Source of the DNA: a virus
Virus record (IMG/VR): IMGVR_UViG_3300025141_000806
Location: 1-22,947 of that record
Direction: 5' to 3' (one strand)
DNA length: 22,947 nt
Positions within the stretch are counted from its first letter, which is position 1, and every line of letters starts with the position of its first letter. The notes beneath the pieces were generated by a model, which did no database searches, was not told where the DNA came from, and saw only the letters and a list, made by a program, of their open reading frames with translations. Positions 16,153 through 22,711 of the stretch are shown here, one piece after another. A program made the translations under genes and the position numbers.

Positions 16153-17430
16153 ATGAATAGTTATATTGTCTTACCTATATTCATAGACAATCAGTTCCAC
16201 CCTTTACATAAAGATAATCATCTTTCTTTACTATATGTCAAGGAATTAAATCATGAGTCACAAATTTTAACATTTGATCATCTCGACTCTCTATCAACTG
16301 ATAATTTTGATTTTTTAGAGAACAGTATAATACTTACACCAAATAAAAAACATTTATTATCAATCCATTCCTTTAAAACTGTTTATGATATCGACCTTTT
16401 AAATTATTATTTATTTAATAAACCGCTAAACTTTGAAGATATCCGCATTAATGCTATTGATACGATTAGTAGTAGATATTATGATATGAATAATCTTAAT
16501 ACAATTATTCCGATTTATAAACATCTAGAATATTGTGATGAGATAGCGAATAGGATTTTAGAGGTATGGGATAGAAAGGATGAAGTTGATTGGAATTCAT
16601 ATGAACAATATAACAATGAAGCAATTTTAGCATTTTATTCTATTGAAAAAGAAGGAGTCGATGTAAGTAATGATGTGGTTGATATTTTTGATAAAAGGGT
16701 TGAAAAGCATTTATCTGATAATAAATTATTTACAGATTATTTTTTATATACTACTGCTGGTAGACCAAGTAATAGTTTCGGATCAATTAATTTTGCAGCA
16801 CTAACTGAATCGAAACGCAGAGCTATAGTACCGAAAAACGATATGTTGTTTGAATTCGACTACGATGCTTATCATTTGAGATTAATTGCAGATATAGTGG
16901 ATTATCAATTTCCCGAAGGTCCGGCGCATGAACATTTGGCTAAATTCTATGGTAGTGAAGATTATGAAGAAAGTAAAGCTAAATCTTTCCAATATCTCTA
17001 TGGTGGAATTCCACCTGATGTCGTGCAGATGAATCCATTTTTTTCAAACGTTGATGATCTATCACATATTTTATGGAAACAATTTAAGCAACAAAAATAT
17101 ATCGAAACACCTATTTATAAAAGAAGAATGATGGCGTGTAATTTGCAAGATATGAATCGAAATAAGTTATTGAACTACCTAATCCAGGCTACCGAGACAG
17201 AACGTAATATTAAGACGATAATTCAAGTTCAGAGATATTTATATAAGAAGAAGACTTCGCTAATTTTATATAATTACGATAGTTTTTTATTTGATTATTG
17301 TAAAGAAGATGGATTGAAATTATTAAAAGGAATTATGAAAATATTAGAAAGAAATAATTTTTTAACTAAAATTAAGATGGGGATGGATTTTGGTCAAATG
17401 GTTGTGCTCGAAAGAGAAAAATTGTTATGA
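16153..17430 (+). CDS. Minimal family A (Pol I-like) DNA polymerase
   Basis: The product has 425 residues, with Pol I landmarks in order. YTTAGRPSNSFGSINFAAL (199-217) matches the TGRLSS...PNLQNIP region. Motif A is FDYDAYHLR (235-243) with catalytic D236. Motif B is KAKSFQYLYGG (275-285) with the O-helix lysine K275, F279 and Y283. The Q-helix is NYLIQ (341-345), matching N845 and Q849 of E. coli Pol I. Motif C is LYNYDSFLF (372-380) with D376. Both metal-binding aspartates are kept. Differences: the steric-gate Glu of motif A is His (H241), the O-helix Arg is Tyr (Y271) and HDE of motif C is YDS. The first 160 residues are unlike a 3'-5' exonuclease and no DEDD signature is seen. T4-like phages normally replicate with a family B polymerase, so this one may do repair, lesion bypass or a special task. 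It overlaps the nuclease-like gene (ATGA). Confidence 0.85.
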   Translation: MNSYIVLPIFIDNQFHPLHKDNHLSLLYVKELNHESQILTFDHLDSLSTDNFDFLENSIILTPNKKHLLSIHSFKTVYDIDLLNYYLFNKPLNFEDIRINAIDTISSRYYDMNNLNTIIPIYKHLEYCDEIANRILEVWDRKDEVDWNSYEQYNNEAILAFYSIEKEGVDVSNDVVDIFDKRVEKHLSDNKLFTDYFLYTTAGRPSNSFGSINFAALTESKRRAIVPKNDMLFEFDYDAYHLRLIADIVDYQFPEGPAHEHLAKFYGSEDYEESKAKSFQYLYGGIPPDVVQMNPFFSNVDDLSHILWKQFKQQKYIETPIYKRRMMACNLQDMNRNKLLNYLIQATETERNIKTIIQVQRYLYKKKTSLILYNYDSFLFDYCKEDGLKLLKGIMKILERNNFLTKIKMGMDFGQMVVLEREKLL

Positions 17431-19121
17431 GCTTTAATTTAAATAAAATCGTAAAAGAATGGTCATATCGAGTTCATGACGGGATGCCGGATATGAAGAA
17501 TCCTCTTCATATGGTTAAATTACAACAAGTATTGCATGAAAGGAAATATCCAAGAAAGTTTATTGAAGCGCTGTTGAATAGATTGAGAGAGACAGGAAAA
17601 TCAGATTTTCCAGCAGTAACTAAAAAAGGACGTACAGTTTATTTCGGTACAGCGGAGAGACAACAAGCTGCTATTAATGCCAAAACACATTTTAAATTAG
17701 GCAGCCCGGAAGCAAAAGAAGCAGAAAGGGGAGAAGGAGAATCTGCAAAAAAGAAAACGAGGGAACCGGCGGCCGCAGAGAAAGCAGCAAAAGTAGCAGC
17801 AGAGAAAAAAGCTAAACAAAAAACTGCCGAGAAAGCTGCTAAATATAAAGAAGCTAATAATAAACGAGTACACGATATAGTTAATGATCCTAATAGATCT
17901 GAGGTGGAAAAGCAGGATGCGTTGGAAGCTCTAAAATTTAAGGGAGAAATTTTTGATCTCTATCCAAAAATTAAAATTACACTTGCCCGGAAGGGGTATG
18001 GAGGAAAAGATCCGTTAATACCAGTTGAGATTGACCAGATCAATCCAGAAACCGGCGAACCCTATGAGTATATGAAAGCATCTGAATTACTTCGGAGATG
18101 GACAAATGAAATGTTAGCTTTAGTTGAAGATATTCCACTTGAGGAAAAGCAGGCATTTGCAGAGTACTTGAGCGATCCAGAGAGGCAGGTAGACTATAAT
18201 CCTGCTAACATGGGTACACTAACCACGGATTTGGAAAAAGCTGGAGTTCCTGCAGCGATTGTTAAGAGAATACTTACTCACACTAGCCAAGACGAAGGTA
18301 AACGGGGTGTTGGTATGGGAGAGTTTGGTATGTCATTAGTATTTAAGAACGTTCGGAATAGCGCAGGAAAGGGCGATCTTGAATTTTATAATCCGGAAAC
18401 AGAGGAGTGGGAACCGTTTGAAGTCAAAGGTCAGGGCGCAGTACTGGGAGATAAACCGACAGATAAAAATGGCGCTGATCGCCAACGATTAGAGTCACAG
18501 GGTATGCGAATTGGACGATTAGATTTTAATGATCCTGACGAAAAAGGTGATGGGTTGATTTATAAGGGGAAAAAATATAAATTAAATCAGTTATCTGACG
18601 TACTTGCGTTAAGATATCAAGATGCCGTAGAGGAAGGAACAGAAGCTGAATTTATGAAGTTTTTTAGAGATATGTTAACTCATGATGTGCACGGCAGGGC
18701 AGAAAAGGAAGCTTTCGAAGAGGGATATCCTAAAGATAATCCAAATCCACCCCCAGAAAAGTTTGAAAATATTGCTGATGAATTGATAGCTGACCCGGAA
18801 GTAGGTGGATTACTTGATTTTACTAATCCTAAAGATATTAATACTTTAGTAGGCATAATTAATTTAGCTACTTATCAGACTAAAGATGGATTTAGGCATT
18901 TTATTGCTCATGATTATGGGGCACAAGGACCAAATAGTGGTGATTATGTTTATGCAAAAGGCTCACCCATTGAAGTAGCTCGTCAGCTGATTAAGACAAA
19001 TATAGGATTTCAAAAAATAGCTTGGAATATTATGAAACCTAGAGTGGGAGTAGGTGAAAAGTTTGTTAGTAGAGATAATCCTTTAACAGAATTATTACAA
19101 ATGTCGCAATTAAGTAGATAA
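17427..19121 (+). CDS. PD-(D/E)xK nuclease-like protein
   Basis: The product has 564 residues. The N-terminus (1-65) is a small helical domain with VHDGMPDMKNPLHMVKLQQV, a type common at the start of marine T4-like phage proteins. Then comes KKGRTVYFGTAERQQAA, an Ala/Lys/Glu-rich linker (about 90-150), and a larger domain. Residues 293-340 read RGVGMGEFG (E299), then KGDLEFY with D317, then EVKGQGAVLG with E332 and K334. Acidic residue, GD, then E-x-K is the active-site pattern of PD-(D/E)xK nucleases. The start overlaps the polymerase stop (ATGA), so the two are probably made together and may act together. Known relatives in phages are often annotated as structural proteins, so a virion nuclease is also possible. 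The nuclease call rests on the motif alone. Confidence 0.6.
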   Translation: MSFNLNKIVKEWSYRVHDGMPDMKNPLHMVKLQQVLHERKYPRKFIEALLNRLRETGKSDFPAVTKKGRTVYFGTAERQQAAINAKTHFKLGSPEAKEAERGEGESAKKKTREPAAAEKAAKVAAEKKAKQKTAEKAAKYKEANNKRVHDIVNDPNRSEVEKQDALEALKFKGEIFDLYPKIKITLARKGYGGKDPLIPVEIDQINPETGEPYEYMKASELLRRWTNEMLALVEDIPLEEKQAFAEYLSDPERQVDYNPANMGTLTTDLEKAGVPAAIVKRILTHTSQDEGKRGVGMGEFGMSLVFKNVRNSAGKGDLEFYNPETEEWEPFEVKGQGAVLGDKPTDKNGADRQRLESQGMRIGRLDFNDPDEKGDGLIYKGKKYKLNQLSDVLALRYQDAVEEGTEAEFMKFFRDMLTHDVHGRAEKEAFEEGYPKDNPNPPPEKFENIADELIADPEVGGLLDFTNPKDINTLVGIINLATYQTKDGFRHFIAHDYGAQGPNSGDYVYAKGSPIEVARQLIKTNIGFQKIAWNIMKPRVGVGEKFVSRDNPLTELLQMSQLSR

Positions 19122-19123
19122 TT

Positions 19124-19549
19124 ATGAAAACACAACTACTTTGCACATTTACGGATAAAAAAGATCTTGAGAATAGTATCGAAAAGATCAAACAGAGTTA
19201 CGATATTGCTTTTAATAAAATTTATGTTCTTCAAAACGAAGAAAACCCTAAAGAAATGGTCTGTACATATAATGTAGAAGTGGACAACGATCTCGATTAC
19301 AATTTAGTATTAAATACAATTTCATTACATAGAAAGAAGTATACGAATACTCTATATACGATAAATGCTTTGAATGAAGTTATTAAAAATCTCAATAATG
19401 GAATACTCGATACGAGTTATAAAATCCCTTGGGAAAATTTTCAAAATACAATTATGGTGACAAATTCTGATGGGTTGCATAAAATCCCAACACGAATTTA
19501 TCAAATTATTGAAGTTGATAAAGATAAATCAACTGGTTTTAATAATTAA
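19124..19549 (+). CDS. Conserved-looking protein of unknown function
   Basis: The product has 141 residues. It begins MKTQLLCTFTDKKDLENSIE, suggesting a beta-alpha start, followed by a strand (KIYVLQNEENPKEMVCTYNV) and a helix-rich part, and ends in IYQIIEVDK. I recall similar small proteins in marine T4-like genomes without a known role, but cannot name a family. Only two cysteines are present and no membrane segment is seen. It starts 2 bases after the nuclease-like stop, so it belongs to the same transcript as the polymerase and nuclease. A promoter-like motif for the next unit follows directly after its stop. Confidence 0.7.
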   Translation: MKTQLLCTFTDKKDLENSIEKIKQSYDIAFNKIYVLQNEENPKEMVCTYNVEVDNDLDYNLVLNTISLHRKKYTNTLYTINALNEVIKNLNNGILDTSYKIPWENFQNTIMVTNSDGLHKIPTRIYQIIEVDKDKSTGFNN

Positions 19550-19553
19550 TATA

Positions 19554-19569
19554 TATTTATATATGATTT
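19554..19569 (+). promoter_or_regulatory. Putative phage promoter for the thioredoxin-like unit
   Basis: TATTTATATATGATTT matches the recurrent motif in its first 13 bases. It lies 46 bases before the thioredoxin-like start. Unlike most copies it is not preceded by a hairpin, so transcription from upstream may also run through. Confidence 0.55.
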
Positions 19570-19599
19570 CAAATTAAATAAACGATTAGGAGATAGGTT

Positions 19600-20322
19600 A
19601 TGAGTGAAACACAATCAAATTGGTATTATTTTTGTTCAACCGGCTGTGGTTTTTGTAAAAAAGTAGAGCCGATAGTAGAGCAGATAAATAAAGAAAACGA
19701 TAATCCAGACCGTAAAATTCTTAGATTAGATCTTGCAGATGGAGATAATGAAAATCTTGCAAAGGAACTAAAAGAAAAGTATAAGGTTCAATGTGGAACC
19801 CCTTGGTTTATTAATGCCGAAACTGGCAAAGGATTTTGCGGATATAGAGAAAAGGATATAATAGAAAAATGGTTAAATGGCGAAGATATTCCAGCACCTC
19901 CAAGACCTAAAGGTCCAATGCCTCGACCACCATTCCATGGTGCGAGTAAGAAAGAAGAAAAGAAATGGAAAGATGAATATAAAAAATGGACTGAAGAAAA
20001 CAGCCATCTCCCTAATCTCAAGACAGTAGATGAACTTTTATCTCAGCCACGGCCTAAGTCTATGCCACCTCAACCTTGGCCTAATCCTCAAATGGGGGAT
20101 AAAGAGATTAAAAAATGGACAGTAGAATATGAAAAGTGGTTAAAAGAAAATAGTCATCTTCCAAATACAATTCCAACAGATCAGATTTTGCAAAGAATGA
20201 GAAATGCTCCATCTGCCGGCAGTCCTGGTAACCCTCCACAAGCAAATCCACAATTGGAAAGGCGAATAAGAACTATCGAAACTAAACTTGACAAGTTAAT
20301 GGCCCATTTAGGAGTTAAGTGA
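19600..20322 (+). CDS. Thioredoxin-fold protein with two proline-rich repeat modules
   Basis: The product has 240 residues. Residues 7-93 are a thioredoxin-like domain: active site C16-G-F-C19 after an extra Cys (C12), the cis-proline loop CGTPWF (P68) and GFCGYR at 78-83. Two copies of a module of about 50 residues follow (101-149 and 150-199): a PRPK...P-rich start, a helix KKW..EY.KW and ENSHLPN. Another Pro/Gly-rich linker leads to a short coiled coil (218-237, LERRIRTIETKLDKLM). The domain could reduce disulfides or assist protein folding; the modules may bind partners or let the protein multimerise. It overlaps the next gene (GTGA). A strong ribosome site (AGGAGAT) precedes the ATG. Confidence 0.8.
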   Translation: MSETQSNWYYFCSTGCGFCKKVEPIVEQINKENDNPDRKILRLDLADGDNENLAKELKEKYKVQCGTPWFINAETGKGFCGYREKDIIEKWLNGEDIPAPPRPKGPMPRPPFHGASKKEEKKWKDEYKKWTEENSHLPNLKTVDELLSQPRPKSMPPQPWPNPQMGDKEIKKWTVEYEKWLKENSHLPNTIPTDQILQRMRNAPSAGSPGNPPQANPQLERRIRTIETKLDKLMAHLGVK

Positions 20323-20702
20323 AATTCAGGCCAACTCCTACAGTAGACAGGCCACCAACTCAAAATGAATTAGACCATATAGATAAAACAGAGCAGATGC
20401 TCGATGGCGAAAAGAAACTCCCACCAGCATCTCAAATAGTGAGAAATCTAGCTGTCGATCACTGGAGAAGTTTAAAAGCATTTATCAAAGGTAAGCAAGT
20501 TATAGTTCCACAGGAAATAGCTGAACAGCGTTGGGAAATTTGTAAACAGTGCCCTTATCTAAAATATGACGAAACTAATCCCGATACAAATAAAAAGGAC
20601 GGCCGATGTACTGAATGTGGATGTTTTATGAATGTAAAAGTTCATTATGCTACTGCGAAATGCCCGATCGGAAAATGGGGACGAGAAGATAAAAAGAAAT
20701 AA
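20319..20702 (+). CDS. Zinc-ribbon protein of unknown function
   Basis: The product has 127 residues and starts at GTG overlapping the previous stop (GTGA). The ribosome site AGGAG lies 4 bases before the GTG. The first 70 residues are helical and charged. Six cysteines follow: C75 and C78 (CKQC), C97, C100 and C102 (CTECGC) and C115 (KCPIGKW). This spacing is typical of small phage zinc ribbons such as the DUF6171-like group, ending in CPIGKW. It may bind zinc and then nucleic acid or protein. Coupling to the thioredoxin-like gene may mean that the two act together or just that they share expression. Confidence 0.72.
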   Translation: MKFRPTPTVDRPPTQNELDHIDKTEQMLDGEKKLPPASQIVRNLAVDHWRSLKAFIKGKQVIVPQEIAEQRWEICKQCPYLKYDETNPDTNKKDGRCTECGCFMNVKVHYATAKCPIGKWGREDKKK

Positions 20703-20709
20703 AAAATTT

Positions 20710-20732
20710 GATATGTTTGGGGAAAACATGTC
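20710..20732 (+). other. Hairpin before the gp32 promoter motif
   Basis: GATATGTTT (20710-20718) pairs with AAACATGTC (20724-20732) with one G-T wobble and a GGGGA loop. No T run follows; instead an alternating AT tract that is part of the promoter-like motif. It may be a weak terminator or mRNA-end stabiliser for the unit before it. Confidence 0.45.
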
Positions 20733-20733
20733 A

Positions 20734-20749
20734 TATATATATATGAAAT
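20734..20749 (+). promoter_or_regulatory. Putative promoter for gp32
   Basis: TATATATATATGAAAT differs by one base from the recurrent TATTTATATATGAA over its first 14 bases. It is 82 bases before the gp32 start and directly after a hairpin. The alternating AT tract makes the match less specific than the other copies. Confidence 0.45.
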
Positions 20750-20750
20750 G

Positions 20751-20803
20751 GTTATATTAGAAAAATATAACATTAAATACTGAATACTAAATACTGAATA
20801 CTA
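20751..20803 (+). promoter_or_regulatory. gp32 leader: hairpin plus fourfold 7-base repeat (possible translational operator)
   Basis: GTTATATT (20751-20758) and AATATAAC (20764-20771) form a perfect 8-bp stem with an AGAAA loop. Then AATACTGAATACTA occurs twice in tandem (20776-20789 and 20790-20803), that is four copies of AATACT(G/A). The last copy abuts the ribosome site AAGGAG of gp32. In T4, gp32 represses its own translation by binding a structured element followed by an unstructured repeat-containing leader reaching the ribosome site. The layout here is alike but the sequences differ. The operator role is inference. Confidence 0.6.
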
Positions 20804-20815
20804 AGGAGAATAATA

Positions 20816-21577
20816 ATGGATATTCAAAAAATAAAAGATCGTCTAAATCAGTTACAACAAACGTCAACCGCATCAAATTCCTTTTGGAAACCTCAACCAG
20901 GTAAAACACAAATTCGAATGGTACCATATAAGTTCAATAAAGATAACCCTTTTATTGAATTATATTTTCATTACAGCATGGGAGATAATAAAACTCATTT
21001 GTCCCCTATATCATTCGGTCGTCCAGACCCGATTAATGAATTTGCATCCAAGTTAAAATCGACTGGTGATAGAGACGAATGGATCCAGGGCAGAAAACTT
21101 GAACCTAAAATGAGAACTTTCGTACCAATGGTGGCGAGAGGTCAAGAACACGAAGGTATTAAATTTTGGGGATTTGGAAAAACTGTTTACCAAGAACTTT
21201 TGGGATTCATTGCTGATCCGGATTATGGTGACATTGCAGATCCAATCACAGGTAGAGATATTGTTGTTGAACGCCAGACACCTGCAGAAGCAGGAAATCA
21301 ATATGGAAAAACTACAATTCGTGTAAAACCGAATCAACTTCCACTTACTGAAGATAAAGAAGTTCTTACAAGGATGTTTGATAGTCAAGTTGATATTAAA
21401 GAAATTTATACTGAACCGACTTATGAAGAATTAAAAGAACTTCTTAAAAGTTATCTCAGTCCTGATAATAATGAAGAGCCTTCAGAATCTTCACAAACAT
21501 CTACATCTACGACTAAAACTAACACATCGGCTGTTTCAGATGTCGAGGATGCGTTTGACCAGTTATTTAATAGTTAA
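20816..21577 (+). CDS. 32: Single-stranded DNA-binding protein (gp32-like)
   Basis: The product has 253 residues and matches T4-type gp32. The N-terminus is a short basic helix; the core begins FWKPQPGKTQIRMVPYKFNK and continues with IELYFHYSMG, RTFVPMVARG and IKFWGFGKTVYQELLGFIAD. The end is a Ser/Thr-rich linker and an acidic tail (DVEDAFDQLF), the part that binds other replication and recombination proteins. It coats single-stranded DNA during replication, repair and recombination. It has no cysteine at all, so it lacks the zinc site of T4 gp32 (one His and three Cys). It is shorter than T4 gp32 (301). The leader may carry an autoregulatory site. uvsX, its main recombination partner, follows. 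Confidence 0.9.
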   Translation: MDIQKIKDRLNQLQQTSTASNSFWKPQPGKTQIRMVPYKFNKDNPFIELYFHYSMGDNKTHLSPISFGRPDPINEFASKLKSTGDRDEWIQGRKLEPKMRTFVPMVARGQEHEGIKFWGFGKTVYQELLGFIADPDYGDIADPITGRDIVVERQTPAEAGNQYGKTTIRVKPNQLPLTEDKEVLTRMFDSQVDIKEIYTEPTYEELKELLKSYLSPDNNEEPSESSQTSTSTTKTNTSAVSDVEDAFDQLFNS

Positions 21578-21594
21578 GTGAATTAAATTCACTT
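21576..21594 (+). other. Hairpin between gp32 and uvsX
   Basis: AAGTGAAT (21576-21583) pairs perfectly with ATTCACTT (21587-21594) around a 3-base loop. It overlaps the gp32 stop. No T run follows, so it may be a processing or stability element that lets gp32 and uvsX levels differ, rather than a strong terminator. Confidence 0.5.
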
Positions 21595-21613
21595 ATAATG
21601 TTGGAGGTTTATT

Positions 21614-22711
21614 ATGGCAAAAAAAAATGAACTTGCAACGATTATTGCTGATGAATTAAATAAACAATTTAAACATCGACAGGTTGTTTATTTTCTAGGA
21701 GAAGATAAAAATTCACCGACTGACGTTACCGAATGGGTTTCGACTGGTTCGTCATTATTAGATTTAGCAATATCGAATAGAGCATCAAGTGGGATTCCTG
21801 TAGGGAAGATAACCGAAATAAATGGCTTAGAAAGTAGTGGTAAATCTCTTTTAGGCGCCCATGCCCTTGCAAGTACTCAAAAAAAAGGTGGCATTGCAGT
21901 ATATATCGATACTGAATCAGCAGTATCATCTGAATTTCTTGAAACGATTGGTATCGATACAACAAAAATGCTTTATGTTCAACTTGAAACTGTTGAAGAA
22001 ATTTTTGAAGCGATTGAAAATATTATTGTAAAGATTAGAGAATCAAATCGTAAAAAAATGGTCACTATTCTAGTTGATAGTCTTGCAGCAGCATCTACTA
22101 AGATTGAAATGGATGCTGATTTTGATAAAGATGGCTGGTCGACGGCTAAAGCAATTATCATCAGTAAAGCGATGCGAAAGATTACACAAATGATAGCACG
22201 TCAGAAAGTTGCTTTAATATTTACAAACCAATTAAGGCAGAAATTAGGCGTTATGTTCGGCGATCCGTGGACAACAAGTGGAGGTAAAGCTTTACCATTT
22301 CATTCATCAGTCCGCATACGAGTAAAGAATGTAGGTCAAATTAAAGATAAGAAAAATAATACTATTGGGATTAAAATTAGAGCTCAAGTTATTAAAAATA
22401 GATTAGGCCCCCCTTTAAGGACTGCTGAATTTCCTTTATATTTTGATAGGGGGATTGATGACTATGGAAGTTGGTTAAAAACCATGAAAGAACATAAGCT
22501 AGTAAAACAAGCCGGTGCATGGTATACATTTGTTGATCAAAATGAAAAGGAAATTAAGTTTCAATCGAAAGATTGGGAATCTAAATTAGCTGATAAAAAA
22601 TTAAAAGAGTATGTTTATAATTTAATATGTGATAAAGTAATTCTAAAATATCAATCTAGTGAGTTAGGGATTGATGATGTTATAGAGACAGATAAAACGG
22701 TAGATGAATAA
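21614..22711 (+). CDS. uvsX: UvsX recombinase (RecA-like)
   Basis: The product has 365 residues (T4 UvsX 391). Walker A is GLESSGKS (71-78), preceded by IPVGKITEIN. An acidic strand IYIDTESA-like motif is at about 97-103 (VYIDTESA). Walker B is VTILVDSLA (150-158, D155). The loop and beta-hairpin region has FTNQLRQKLGVMFGDPWTTS and GGKALPFHSSVRIRV. It forms ATP-dependent filaments on single-stranded DNA and performs strand exchange for recombination-dependent replication and repair. Its usual partner gp32 is the gene before it. A strong ribosome site (GGAGG) precedes the ATG. Its last 8 bases overlap the start of the next gene. Confidence 0.93.
   Translation: MAKKNELATIIADELNKQFKHRQVVYFLGEDKNSPTDVTEWVSTGSSLLDLAISNRASSGIPVGKITEINGLESSGKSLLGAHALASTQKKGGIAVYIDTESAVSSEFLETIGIDTTKMLYVQLETVEEIFEAIENIIVKIRESNRKKMVTILVDSLAAASTKIEMDADFDKDGWSTAKAIIISKAMRKITQMIARQKVALIFTNQLRQKLGVMFGDPWTTSGGKALPFHSSVRIRVKNVGQIKDKKNNTIGIKIRAQVIKNRLGPPLRTAEFPLYFDRGIDDYGSWLKTMKEHKLVKQAGAWYTFVDQNEKEIKFQSKDWESKLADKKLKEYVYNLICDKVILKYQSSELGIDDVIETDKTVDE

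Noticed and set aside
414-21598. TTCACTTATAA shared by gaps at 414 and 21588
   Set aside because: Both are parts of hairpins in AT-rich gaps; only two copies, at different places relative to genes, so probably chance.
504-22711. Genome-wide reassignment of TGA to an amino acid
   Set aside because: TGA properly ends several genes here (at 3810, 16047, 17428 and 20320) and no other in-frame TGA interrupts a recognised domain.
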